A DNA stretch of 64,000 nt from contig CAJNOL010000172.1 in the NCBI GenBank assembly GCA_905250125.1, positions 62,001-126,000 on the forward strand. The letters are read 5' to 3'. Of the stretch, positions 49,146 to 61,185 are shown piece by piece. Positions within the stretch are counted from its first letter, which is position 1. The number at the start of each line of letters is the position of its first letter. Source of the stretch: Rotaria sordida (Eukaryota > Rotifera > Eurotatoria > Philodinida > Philodinidae). The position numbers and the translations under genes were made by a program. A model generated the notes under the pieces. The model worked only from the letters and a program-made list of their open reading frames with translations, did no database searches and was not told the DNA's origin.

Positions 49146-51688
49146 TTAATCTTTGTTTGATTCGTCGGTTGGTTTATTTTCATCTTCATCTTTTTTCTTC
49201 TTACCATCACCTTGTCCAGTTGATTCAGTTAATGTACTTGCTTTCTTTGTACCCGATACAATATCATCAATACGAAGTAATAAAATAGCAGTCTAAAAAT
49301 AAATTTAATTTTTTTTTATTTAAAAACAAAAAAAGAAAGAACTAAATTTATTTTACTTCAATTGCTGTTTTAATTGTTTGCATTTTAACAGTAATTGGTT
49401 CCCAAATACCAAATTTATGCATATCAACTAATTGACCTGTTTCACCATCAATACCCCATGTAAATTGATCAGGTTGTTGATGATGTTTAGCACGAAGTGT
49501 TGTTAATTGTTTAACAACATTACCACCACAATTTTGTATTAATGTTCGTGGAATTATTTCTAATGCACGACTAACAGCTTTATATGGATATTTTTCAACA
49601 CCTTTAAAAAATTCATCATTTGCTGTACCACCATTTGTATTTTCACTACTACTCATTGCATCAAGTGCTCTAAATTAAATTAAGATGATTTTAAAAAAAA
49701 AAGAATATTCTTATAATAGATAAAACCTTGAAAGTGCCATTTCAACAGCACCACCACCTGGTGTTAAACGTGATTCAAGCATAACATTACGTGTTACATT
49801 CATAGCATCTTGAAAATTACGTTCAATTTCATTTAATACATCTTTATTTGCACCACGTAATATAATAGTACATGCTTTAGGATTTTTACATTGATCAAAA
49901 AATGTATAATATCTTAAAAACAAAATAATTTCTTGTAAAGAAAAAAAATTTTGCTTTTTCTATTTTCTTACTCATCGCCAATTTTACGTATTTCAAAAAG
50001 ACCACAACCAGTACCAACATCATCTTCTTTTAAATCTGCTGTATCATTAACAATTGATGCACCAGTTGCACGTGAAATTCGATTATTATCAGATTTTTTC
50101 GTACGACGTACAGCTGATATACCAGCAGCAGCCAAATAATGTGCAGCAACATCTAAAATAAATATTTTTTTTTTCAAAAATAAAAACAAACTTTTTTTAA
50201 AATATTTCTGTTTACCCGAAATTCCTTTTTCAGTTACAACAACATCTGGTTTAACAGCAATGATATCTTGACACATTCCACGAATACTTTCTTCTTCTAA
50301 TTGTAACATTCGTCTATATATTTAAATTAAATTTATAAGAAAATACAAGTAATATACAATAAACATACGTAAAATCAGGTTCACCACTAAATTCAAGTGA
50401 TGTTTGACTTTCACCTTTTTTATATTCAAGTGAACAATCAAGTAAAATAATACGAGGATTTTCAATACGTCTAAATATTCAAATAAAGAAAAGAAAAAAA
50501 CAACAGTTAATTTGTATCATATTTTTATCTATTGATGTATACCGTTTCATTTTTGGATGAACAACATCTTTATTAAGCATAGCACCTTTAAGTAAATATG
50601 AATCTTCAACTGAACCGCCAGGAATCTATATATTCAAAAACAAAGAAAGATTATTAATTAAAAATCTATTAAAATAACAAACTTTTTCAAAACGAGCATA
50701 ACGTTTTATATCAATTTCTCGGCGACCATTTTCATCAACAATAATTGTTTGTATTGCATCAAGTGATATTTGACAAGCTAAATCACTCCTAAAATAATTT
50801 ATGAATTATAAATATAAAATTCTTATTTTTTTTTTCTTGAGTCTAAATCAATAAACTAACCATCTTGATAAATATTTTGTTCCAATACAACTTTTAACAA
50901 CACGTAACATTTCATCACGATTTTTAATATCAACTGGTATACTAGCTTTTGTTTTCATTATTTCAATACAATCTTCAAGTGCTTTACGATATGCACGTAT
51001 AACAACAGTTGCATGTAAACCTTGTTGAAGATACTGTTCAGTTTGAGCCAATAATTCACCAGCTAGATTTTTTTGAATAAAAAATACAAAAAAAAAACAT
51101 ATTTATTGAAACAAAATTTTGTTTCTTTCGTTACCTAAAATAATAACACTTGTTGTACCATCACCAACTTCTTCATCTTGTGTTCGACTTATTTCAATCA
51201 TTGATTTACCAGCTGGATGTTGAACTTGAATCTAGAATAAACAAACAAACAAAAAACAAAAATAAAGAAATTTCAAAATATGAAATTATTTTCATTTACT
51301 TCACGTAAAATAGCATTTCCATCATTTGTTAAAACAATACCACCCATAGGATCAAGAACCATCTATTAAAATATATAGTGATTAGTAGAAAGAATTTTAG
51401 AATATATATATATATACTTTGAGCATAGCTCGTGGACCAAGACATGTACGAATTGTATCGGCAATTGTCTTTGAAATAAAAATAAAATAGTTTAAAGAAT
51501 TCAAAAACTACACAAAAATTAATACTTTAGCAGCAAATATATTGCTAAATTGAGCTTTTTTGCCTTGATCTCGTTTTGTATTTGCGTCTTGAAAAGAAAA
51601 AAAATTACAATATTTCAATTGATTAAAAAAGAATTGAATTACTTAAAACCATTATTGGTTGAGAACTACCAGCACCTCCGAACATCAT
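49146..51688 (-). CDS. CCT3: T-complex protein 1 subunit gamma (chaperonin CCT3)
   Basis: Fourteen exons, high to low: 51643-51688, 51526-51587, 51418-51468, 51300-51362, 51135-51231, 50861-51062, 50683-50788, 50543-50625, 50369-50470, 50216-50313, 49972-50152, 49727-49912, 49357-49669, 49146-49292. They join in frame to 578 aa. Group II chaperonin signatures are present: TIADTIRTCLGPRAMLKMVL, DPMGGIVLTNDGNAILREI, EISRTQDEEVGDGTTSVIIL (phosphate-binding GDGTT) and a LTPGGGAVEMALS block. The gamma-specific start MMFGG...VLN with NTKRDQGKK matches CCT3. It forms one of eight subunits of the cytosolic ring that folds actin and tubulin. A Lys/Glu/Asp-rich tail makes it about 30 residues longer than human CCT3. 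An acceptor-like AACAG ends 9 nt before the ATG. Confidence 0.96.
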
Positions 51689-52768
51689 TTTTAATTCCTG
51701 TTTTTTTTTAAACTAAAACCTATGTAATCGATATAGAAAGAAAAAAACAACAAGAAAGTTCTTTATGTACGTGATGATTAAATGAAAAAGAAGTATATTG
51801 TTTATTCCTCTATTTACCATTACAGTCCACCGTTGTTAGGATAACGATGGAATAATTATTAGTTGTCCGCAATCTATTGAAAATAAAATTTATCATCAGC
51901 CAGTGACATCTATTGCAAAAGTAAAACCTTATACCATAAATAAATTTTTAATACTGTCGGATGAAATTAAAGATTTTATTAATATGAAATAGAAATAGGT
52001 TAATCTGAAATTTTACTGTCGAAACATTAAATTGTTGGATTGTAATGTTGCTATCGAAAACATATCCGAATTTTCCTTTTCAGATTTCAAATGAAAAAAA
52101 AACCAATACGTCTGAAAACATAAATTCCAAATGATCATAAAATATATAATTTCTAAAACTTTGCAAAAAAAATCTGTATATATTTGATTAATGTCAAAGA
52201 GAACTAAAAAATTTTGACTTCGGAAATTATTGCATCCTATTCACTTGACTATGTTTCAGTAGGTCCGAGTAAAGTCTTGAACATAAATTCACTTTATACT
52301 TGGAAGATTTTATATTTGTTTCCTTCCATAGTTCTAAATAAATACATGTTCCGGTCGACATTAATCAAAGAAAATGTTTCACATCATATTAAATATTGAT
52401 TCTATTAGTAGAGAAAGCACTTTTTTCCTCTCTCTCTCTCTCTTAATTCATAGTGACAATTGTTTTTATAATTTTTCGTATTAAATTTACTTGTTAAGTT
52501 GAAGCATTTTGTGTCGTCGTGCGGTCGCCGTAGGGTTTTAAACATTACACTGTTATTTTTGTTCTTTTACTTTTTTTTTTTTTCTAAAACGAGAACGTGT
52601 TTGTTAAGTAAAAGAGACGAAGAAGAAAAAGTAACCAAGACAATCTCGTTCTTTCATCCCGTCTTCATTTTCTTTATACATCAACTCTAGACAGAAGCAG
52701 TTAGGAACAAAGAAGAAACACAAAAAAAAAACGAATTCATTTGAATAATAGTGTATTGTTATAAAACA
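51689..52768. other. Divergent promoter region CCT3 / MORN gene
   Basis: About 1.1 kb between two divergent genes. It contains a CT-repeat (52428-52443) and a short GC-richer stretch (GTCGTCGTGCGGTCGCCG near 52512) that stands out from the AT-rich background and may belong to the MORN promoter or leader. The 61- and 63-codon ORFs here are not convincing genes. Confidence 0.4.
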
Positions 52769-53239
52769 ATGACGGATAGTTCATCAACCAAATCACCAAC
52801 ATCACATCATACATCATCATTTGTTCCAACTAATTCATCTAAACATCATTCAAATTCATTTATGTTTGCTAATGGTGATCAATATGATGGTGAATATATA
52901 CTTACAGACGAAGGTCAAATCATGCGTCATGGTCATGGTAAACATACAAGTGCTGATCAACAACTTATTTATGAAGGTACATGGAATCGAGATAAAATGC
53001 ATGGAACAGGACGATTAACTTATGGAAATGGAACATCATATGATGGAGAATTTCAATCGAATTATTTTGAAGGTTTAGGTACATATACATGGCCAGATGG
53101 AGCACAATATACAGGCATGTGGCAAGGTTCAAGAGCGATAGGTAAAGCAGAATATACAGGACCAGTTTTGGGTGTACCATTTGTTGGTACAGCTAATGGA
53201 CAAATAGCACATATGCGATATAAAGTGTCTTCTTTATAA
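52769..53239 (+). CDS. MORN-repeat protein (MORN2-like)
   Basis: Single exon, 156 aa from ATG 52769. After a Ser/Thr/His-rich N-terminus of about 35 residues come MORN repeats: FANGDQYDGEYILTDEG, IYEGTWNRDKMHGTGRLTY, SYDGEFQSNYFEGLGTYTW and QYTGMWQGSRAIGKAEY. The order and number resemble vertebrate MORN2, but the N-terminal extension and first repeat make it longer, so I give no symbol. MORN repeats bind lipids or proteins, often at membranes or cytoskeleton of flagella and acrosomes. The function here is inferred only. Confidence 0.85.
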   Translation: MTDSSSTKSPTSHHTSSFVPTNSSKHHSNSFMFANGDQYDGEYILTDEGQIMRHGHGKHTSADQQLIYEGTWNRDKMHGTGRLTYGNGTSYDGEFQSNYFEGLGTYTWPDGAQYTGMWQGSRAIGKAEYTGPVLGVPFVGTANGQIAHMRYKVSSL

Positions 53240-54392
53240 GAAAAAAAAAATTTGTTCTTTCATATAAACGAATTTATAAACTCGGTGTAATAAATATGTT
53301 ATTGGTTTTGTTTGTCTTTCATAAAAAAAAAGAGAAAAAATAAAAAGAAAACTTCATTAGAATTGTATTCAAATTAAATTAATTTATATCTTATTGTAAA
53401 TATACTTTTAAGAAAAACAATGTAAAAGATATAACTCAAATATCAATTTATGGATGAATTTTTATTTTATATTGATGATAAAAAAAACACATATTAGTCG
53501 TATTGTTAATTTCATTACAAGAGAAATGATCTAATAATTCACATTAGATATCTAACTAAGATTTTACATATTGTACTTTGAATATTTGAGATAACTATTA
53601 CAAATCATTAAAAATGATATACTTAATGAACGAATGAAAATTGGATTGACTGTTTCAATAAAATAGTACACGAACTATTTTGCCGTTGTATTCAGTTAAG
53701 ATTAATTATTGAAAATTTTACTTCTCTTGCATTGAACAAAATGTTTAAATGAACTATTCCAAAGACCGAACTGTATATTTATCAAACTATATAAAGACTC
53801 TAGCAGAACGCCGTACAACTGTATGTAATCATTATTATTATTATTGCATATGTGAATAGGGATTCGTTTTTATAAGACAAAAGATAATGATTCTTCTTGA
53901 AGAAATCATAGTTTTCTCTATTTTACTGCTTCCATACGAAGTTATTTCTCTTACACAATATATTGAATATTTTGACTAGGAAGAAAAATGAATGTAAAAA
54001 GTGTTGAATTGAAAAAAGATAATAAACAAAAGAATTTCTTATGGAAAATTTTGTTATTCCAAAACAATTACGTATCTACTAGCTAACTGATCCATAATCA
54101 TCAAAATTATTCATATTTTTTATTGCCTTCTAGTGACCTCTTCTAACAAGAATACAATCTTAGAAGTTGTTACCATGCAACACCTCGTTTTTATGGTTGT
54201 ATATATAGACACGTTTGAAACAAAAAAAGGTTTGTTTCGAATACAAGAAGTGCATTATAGGAAAAAGAAAGAAAGAAATAAATAAATAGTATATACTCAT
54301 TTTCTTTAAGTCCTTTTTGTGTTATAGTATTAATCTTTTTCTTTGCGTTCTGATTTCAGTAAATAAATAAGTGACATACAAAGAAATACAAG
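53240..54392. other. Intergenic region upstream of ARL13B-like gene
   Basis: AT-rich spacer with (ATT)n at about 53830-53846 and an X-box near its right end. No protein or RNA gene is supported. Confidence 0.4.
54169..54181 (+). promoter_or_regulatory. Candidate X-box (RFX site)
   Basis: GTTACCATGCAAC is an imperfect palindrome fitting the RFX X-box consensus (GTTNCCATNGNAAC-like, 13-14 bp). It lies 212 bp upstream of the ARL13B-like ATG, within the distance range typical of ciliary X-boxes. ARL13B orthologs are known RFX targets in ciliated animals. Functional status is inferred from sequence and position only. Confidence 0.5.
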
Positions 54393-57300
54393 ATGGGTGC
54401 TGCCTCATGTAGAAACTCTAGATCATCTGAACAAAATCAAGTAAAAGAAGAAAGCAAGTAAGCCTATTACATATTCTGTTGTCTATGATTATCCAGAAAG
54501 ATAATATTATATTCTAATTAGAATTATTCAAATATTCATTGCAAAAAAAGATTTCATTTAATTATATTTTCATATATAAAAGCAGTCAGGTGTTCATAGA
54601 GAAAATCAACTTTAAGATAATTTAATCCTGATAAAAAAAAATCAATTGTAGAATACAATAACTTTATGAAATTAATAAACTTTTTTTTATTTGATTTTTT
54701 TCCCTTTAGAAAAATTACTGTTGGTGTATTTGGTCTTGATAATGCCGGTAAAATAAAATTATTTTTTTGTTTTTTTTTTACATATTATTTTTCTCTTAAA
54801 AAACAAATTTTTTTATTGTTTTTATAGGTAAAACATCAGCTGTTAAAGCAATTGAAGGCTGTAAGATAAAAAACATATTTTTATATTTTCTTTTGTTTTT
54901 TAATATTCATTTAATTTTGTAGCTCGAACAAAAAATGTTGTACCAACAATCAATGCAAGTACATCAATGGTTCCATATCCAAAAACAACAAAACATGACG
55001 AAAAATCTGAGGAACGTATAAAAATGATTGATGTAAGTGGTGAAAGAAAATATCGTGAACAATCATGGTCTGATTATTATGATGAAATACATGGTTTAAT
55101 ATTTGTTATTGATGCAAGTGAAAACAAACGAATAAGAGAAAATAAAAATACACTTGAAGATTTACTTGGCAATGATAAACTTCGAAATAAACCAATACTT
55201 ATGTAAATTAAATAAAAATGAAATATTTCATCAATATCTTTTTATTTATTTATTTAGTTTGGCAAATAAACAAGATCTTAGAGGTGCTTTAAATAAAGAA
55301 GATGATATCAAAGAAAAACTTGAAATTGAACAATTAAGAATACGACATAAAATTGTAAATAAGATAATTAATCATAAAAACTTTTTGTTTTTTCTTGAAT
55401 TAAGTGTTTTTTTTTTATCTCATTTATTAAGAAATTTTGTACAGCAATACCAAATAAAGATAAAGGTGAAGATTCAATTCGAGAAGGTTTTTCATGGTTA
55501 ATACAAACAATTGAAGATAATTATACGGATTTAAATTCACGTGTTAATAATGCAAAGAATTCTCAGCGACCAAAACCAATTGAAAGAAAACATGGGTAAA
55601 AATTATTAATAAGAAAAAAAAAACAATATCTATTTCTAATATTCATTTATTTTTCTATTAGAAAATTTGATGAATCAGATAGTGATGATGCAATTGTATA
55701 TCCAAAAAAACGAACAACATCACCACCATTAAATAAATTTAATACAGATTATCGTTCAATAACTAATTCAACTAAATTACCAAATATAGATTTAAATAAA
55801 ACAAAACCAAAAATATCAGGTCATGATACATATAGTGAAGATGAGAATGATGATTATAATAATAATGTTCATTCTCGTGTACGTCCAGTTGTTTCTCCAG
55901 TTGATTTCGATAATAAATATCGTAATCATTCATTAAATCCATTAAATTCATCAACAACAAATACATTTAATAAGAAAAAAAAGAAACTTATTGGTCCTCC
56001 TAGTGGTAATAAAGATACATTAAGTAAAAAATCAAATGATAATGAACCAAAATCATATCGAGCATCATATGAACCATTTCCTGAAGAAGTACCATTTTCA
56101 TCATCAACAAAAAAAACAATAAAAACTGATGATACCATGCCTAAACCATTTACAAGATCATCAATATCAAATGAACCAACAAAACGTCAAATAAGCCCAC
56201 TTATTCATGATACAAAATCTTATCATAGTAGTTCAATATCAAAAGGAGCTAATTATAGTGATAATGATGATGATGATTTTAATCAAAAACAAAAACATAA
56301 AGTAAAAAAAAATAATTCTAATAATAAATCAAATATTTTATTTTGAAAATTTTAGTCAACAATTCCATCAAAAACTCGATTTGAAGATGATGATGATAAA
56401 AAATATCCATCATCTTTATCAACAAATAAACCATTATCGACTTTCAAAAAATCAACATCAGGTATTTATGGTGCTGATGATGATGATGATGACGATAAAA
56501 TAAATAATAAAAATAATCGTCGTCCATTTGGAACTACTCCNNNNNNNNNNTGGAACTACTCCGACAATAACAACAGCAAAGAAATTCCAAAAGCATGGTG
56601 ATGATGACGATGATGAAAATGATTATTTAAAAAAAACAACATCTAAAACAACAAAACCTTTTGATTCAGATGATGATGATGATAAGAAGTATAATAAAAC
56701 CAATCAAAGTTCATCAGATCGTTTTAATCTTAATAATGATTATCGTCGAATAACATCAAAACCACCACCATCTCCATTAATAACAACAAAAAAAACAAAA
56801 GATGATGAAGATGATTTTCCATCAACATCATTATCGAAGCCTTTAAATCGTTCAAGATTCAACTATGATAATCATCTATCAACATTATCGAAGACAACAA
56901 CTCGTTCGACAACTGATGATGATAATGTTCGACCTTCATCCACATTGAAATCAAATATACATTCGAAATATAATGATGATGATGATGATTATGATAATAA
57001 TTTTAATCAAAAACAAAAACATAAAGTAAAAAAAGCATTCTAATAATAAAATGAATATTTCATTTTGGAAATTTTAGTCAACATTTCCATCAAAAACTCG
57101 ATTTGAAGATGATGACGATGATAAAAAATATCCATCATCTTTATCAACAAATAAACCATTATCAACTTCCAAAAAATCAACATCAGGTATTTATGGTGCT
57201 GATGATGATGATGATGACGATAAAATAAATAATAAAAATAATCGTCGTCCATTTGGAACTACTCCGACAATAACAACAGCAAAGAAATTCCAAAAGCATG

Positions 57301-58265
57301 ATGATGATGATGATGAAAATGATTATTTAAAAAAAACAACATCTAAAACAACAAAACCTTTTGATTCAGATGATGATGATGATATGAAGAATAATAAAAC
57401 CCATCAAAGTTTATCAGATCGTTTTAATCTTAATAATGATCATCGTCGAATAACATCAAAACCACCACCATCTCCATTAATAACAACAAAAGGAACAAAG
57501 GATGATGATGATTTTCCATCATCAACATCAAAATATGGAATTCGTTCGAAATATGATAATGATTACCCGACATCATCATTATCAAAACCAACAACACACG
57601 TCAAAAAGGATGATGATGATGATGACGATGATTATAAATCTAAATCGAAACCCAAAGTACCTTCAAAATACAATGATGATGATGATGATGATCTTCCGTC
57701 TTCGTCATTGAAATATGGAACTCGTTCGAAATATGACACTAATTATTCAACGTCACCATTATCAAAACCAACAACGCATTCAAAACGTAGTGATGATGAT
57801 CGATCACCTTCACCTTTGAAATCAACTTCACTTGCGAAAAAAATTGATGATAAAGTTCCATTTCCATCATCAAAACTAACTGGACGATCAAAATATGAAG
57901 ATGATGATGATGATGATCGTCCATCGTATCATTCAAAAGCAACAACTCGTTCCAAATATGACAACGATGATCGATCTACTTCTCCTGTAACATCAAAACC
58001 TCGGTCTAAATTTGAAGATGATGAATATCCATCATCGTCATCTAAAGTTGTATCACATTCAAAATATGATGATGATGATCGTCCAACAAATTCACCGAAA
58101 TTAACATCTCGTTCAAAAGGTTCCGATGATGATTTTAGTGGTAGAGGTGTACGATCTCGTTTCGGACATGATGATTTCGATTCATCAAAAGGTGGATTCA
58201 ATAATGCTCGAGCAGGTTCAGCTTCAGCTCATCGATTTCGACCAAATACAAATTTTGACACTTGA
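54393..58265 (+). CDS. ARL13B: ARL13B-like ciliary small GTPase with long repetitive tail
   Basis: Nine exons: 54393-54457, 54710-54747, 54828-54860, 54923-55202, 55258-55354, 55432-55595, 55662-56301, 56356-57025 and 57078-58265. Reading frame holds throughout if the 10-N gap and its repeated 12-bp flank are collapsed (about 1050 aa). It starts MGAASC, where Gly2 and nearby Cys suit lipid attachment. GTPase motifs: GLDNAGKTSAVKAI (P-loop), VVPTIN (switch I), IDVSGERKYRE replacing the usual DxGG of switch II, and LANKQDLRGAL (NKxD). ARL13B acts in the ciliary membrane as a GEF for ARL3. Here the roughly 230-residue GTPase region is followed by some 800 residues of Ser/Lys/Asp-rich repeats (SKYDDDD, PSSS, TTRSKYD), far longer than the vertebrate tail. 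Exons 8 and 9 begin with a duplicated unit. Confidence 0.85.
56261..57527 (+). repeat. Tandem exon-intron duplication in ARL13B-like tail
   Basis: About 56261-56822 and about 56971-57527 are near-identical direct copies. Each comprises the end of an exon (FNQKQKHK), a roughly 52-54-nt intron, and a following exon (STIPSKTRFEDDDD / STFPSKTRFEDDDD through ITSKPPPSPLITT). Both introns are phase 0, so the duplication lengthens the protein without shifting frame. Copies differ mainly in the number of GAT codons. Confidence 0.85.
56541..56550. other. Assembly gap (10 N), probably artefactual
   Basis: The twelve bases TGGAACTACTCC occur immediately left and right of the N run. The duplicated unit at about 57255 contains this word only once with no break. 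Collapsing 22 nt restores the frame of exon 8, which suggests two overlapping contig ends joined with a nominal gap. Confidence 0.8.
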
Positions 58266-58927
58266 AAGAAGCCTTTTCTCTTTTTCTTTTATTTCTCACA
58301 AGATTTGTGATACAGGTTTGTTTTCTTTTTTGAATTTCTACTTTTTGTTTAGTTTTTCTTTTGTCTAACAAATTCTAAAAATTTATTTAAAACAGCTTGT
58401 TTTTTTATTTTTTCTTTTTGTTTTCAAATAAAAGAAAATTAACGACAAATTATTGATAGCTCTTTATTGAAAATAGACTTACTTAAATCAATAATTATGT
58501 GATCTTATATACAAATAATTTTCTGCTAAATTTTAAAATATTTTTAGTTTGTTTTTTGTTAAGTAAATATTAATTTTACTCGCTAAAAAAATGATGCATA
58601 TATTTTATCAAAATAAGAGTTCGTTTTTAAAATATATAACTTAAAAATTATTTATGTAGATTTTAGTTCATTATTCAATATAAAACTACGTATTATAAAG
58701 TCAAAGTAAATTAAGTTATATGAAAAATTAAGTTTTCAAAAAGTACAAAAAAGAAAATATATAAAAAAATCAACTATTAATATCCTAAACAACATAAAAA
58801 TTTTAAAAAAAACGTGTAATTGTCATGTATACATCAAGTTGAATTTTTATTGCTAATCATCGAGTTTATCCTAACATAACGAAACCATTAGAAAATGGCG
58901 TTCATGTAATAAAGTAGCAACGATATA
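58266..58927. other. 3' flank of ARL13B-like gene
   Basis: AT-rich, contains AATAAA-like signals near 58425. No gene is seen before the foldback element. Confidence 0.4.
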
Positions 58928-59497
58928 AGGTGTCCAGTAAGTCATGAAATAGACACACTAAAAATTGAATATCTCCATTATGGCTCGATCAAACGGGCTC
59001 ATTTTTTTTACCAAGGATAGAGGTATGTTCACACTCTAAATTCATACGGACAAGATCAGTGAGAATCTTTGTTAAATATCACTATTGACCTCAACAAGAA
59101 AATTTTACTTATTCACAGATAGGAAAAAAAGCAAATATAAGATAGTGCAAAAGTCACTTAATCAGAAAAGAAAATTGAATATCTCCATTACGACTCGAGC
59201 AAACGAGTTGATTTTCTTACCAAAGATGGAGACATATTCACACTCCAAATCCGTATGTACGAGATTAGTGAGAACCTATGATGACCATATTGTTTTCTTT
59301 TCCTATCTGTGAACAAGTAGAATTTTCTTGTTGAGGTCAATAATGATATTTAACAAAGGTTCTCACTGATCTTGTCCGTATGAATTTAGAGTGTGAACAT
59401 ACCTCTATCCTTGGTTAAAAAAATGAGCCTGTTTGGCCGAGCTATAATGGAGATATTCAATTTTTAGTGTGTCTATTTCATGACTTACTGGACACCC
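58928..59497. mobile_element. Foldback/MITE-type element with about 200-bp terminal inverted repeats
   Basis: The left about 200 bp (from AGGTGTCCAGTAAGTCATG) reappear inverted at about 59295-59497 (ending CATGACTTACTGGACACCC). TA dinucleotides flank both tips, fitting a TA target-site duplication. A third, direct and more diverged copy of the inner left arm (about 120 bp, starting ATTGAATATCTCCATTACGAC) lies at about 59168-59280. The element is therefore left arm, direct copy, inverted right arm. No transposase frame; the 75-codon ORF within it is incidental. Confidence 0.85.
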
Positions 59498-60031
59498 TAT
59501 ATGTTAAGTCATCTCTTGTATTTGTCTAGTACTTTACCTAATGCACGCTTATACCTAGATATATCTATATGCATATGTCTATTCAGTCAGTCTAGAGCCA
59601 AGTGAATCAAGTCTCGATGAACGTTACTTGTTGTTACTTGACAGATATAACTAAACAATTATGAAATAATCAATCTAATTTTACTTCTAATTAAATCAAC
59701 GGCGCCCAGCTATGACCTGAAGGAACCGATATTGTGGTATGTCACGATTTTTTTGCAAAGGAAAAACTTTCTTCTTTCTAACAAAACACGAGAAAAATAT
59801 TTGGTTTCACTGGAACTAAACGAAAATTTTCTACGATTGGCAGATGTTACACTTCTGACATCTTCGGTCGGACCACGCTGAAGGTGACTGTAAGGTTTTG
59901 ATTCAGAAATGAGAACACTTCCTTTATCAAATATTGCATATATTATCAATTTCTATTACCTAGCTATTTTCGATTAGATTTTGGCTTATGAGTAGACATC
60001 TGCGTGACTGATCACGCAAATGTCTACTTAT
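59498..60031. other. Spacer between two foldback elements, with a palindrome
   Basis: Ends in an imperfect palindrome at 59988-60031 (21-nt arms; GAGTAGACATCTGCGTGA against TCACGCAAATGTCTACTT) that directly abuts the next element. A minus-strand open frame at 59710-59949 has balanced composition but no in-frame ATG. Confidence 0.5.
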
Positions 60032-60623
60032 GAGAGAACCTTCCCAGGTGTTAAATTCGCTTTTCAATCGAGACGATATTCATTTGATGAGTACTAAAGA
60101 GTAATAGAAAAGTCTAAAATGGTTTGGTTTTTTTGGGCCTTCATTCTTGAGATATTGAAATTTTATTGGATTTTTCAACAAAAAGCTATTTTTTTTTCCC
60201 CCTCAGATCACATGGAAAATTGACTTTCAAGATTCGACTTCGAACTTTACAAGAATAAAGTTCTCAATAAGACTAGTTCATAGTGCAACTTTTAGCTCTT
60301 CTAGTATGATGTAAATATATGAACAAAATTTGCTTTTACATATAAGAGAATTTCGAATATTCAATATTGCAGGATCTTAATAAACTAATCTCATTAATAA
60401 CTCCATTCATGCAAAGTTTGAAGTCGAAACTCGGAAGTCGATTTTCTACATGACCTGAGAGAGAAAAACAACTTTTTGTTGAAAAACTCAGCTAAAATTT
60501 CGATATCTGAAGAACGAAGACTCGGTAAAGCAAATCATTCTAGATTTCTCTATCATTTACGAGTATTCATCAAATGAACATCGTCCCGGTCGAAAAACAA
60601 TTTGACACCAAGAGAGGTTCTCT
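60032..60623. mobile_element. Older foldback element with about 240-bp diverged inverted repeats
   Basis: Begins GAGAGAACC and ends GGTTCTCTC. The left arm (60032-60300) pairs with the reverse complement of about 60380-60623 at roughly four bases in five by eye. Shared words include ATTCATTTGATGA, TTTTTCAACAAAAAG and the AAAATTGACTT/AAAATCGACTT block. No clear target-site duplication and no ORF, so it is older than the neighbouring element. Class unknown. Confidence 0.7.
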
Positions 60624-61185
60624 CGTTAGTTCTACACGATTTTGATTCGAGTTCAGAAGAACTCACCTTAAAAAAATATCAAACTTCTAAATATATATTT
60701 TTTTCTCATGGTATGCAATAGAATCAGATAATATATATGCATCATTGAATAGAGGAAGTCTTTCTCTTCAAATCTACATGTGTCCTGTTTTCTCAATTCA
60801 TATATAACCGTGAAAATTATAATCACCTTTATACAAAAAGTATATCTAATTATTAGGTATTGTTCTAGAAGAGCTTATGTCGTCTTATTTTGACGAATTA
60901 ATCAAAAAATGACATTTTCATAGATGTTCTTTTTTTCCTCATTTATTCTTCGGACATCTTATTCAACTAATTTGTGATTATCATATATTCATCTCGAATT
61001 GATAAAAGAGAAAAAAAAATATTCAAGTTAATATTTGATTGAAGTTTTATTCTATTCAACTAATCTGATTTATATGTTAATTTATTGCCAAAAAAAAACG
61101 TAATTAAGATACACATGAAAAATAAAAAGAAAAACGAACGTAGAGAGATCCTATGATTTGAAGTTAATTTTATATTTTCAGACGT
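60624..61185. other. Intergenic spacer
   Basis: AT-rich sequence downstream of the minus-strand small peptide gene. A minus-strand AATAAA lies about 150 nt beyond that gene's stop. Nothing else is supported. Confidence 0.35.

Noticed and set aside
57502..57945. ORFs of Met/Asp/His repeats on both strands
   Set aside because: Out-of-frame readings of the GAT-rich tail of the ARL13B-like gene.
59710..59949. 79-codon minus ORF with balanced composition
   Set aside because: No in-frame ATG and no acceptor marking an exon. It lies between two mobile elements and is more likely debris; kept only as a note in the spacer entry.
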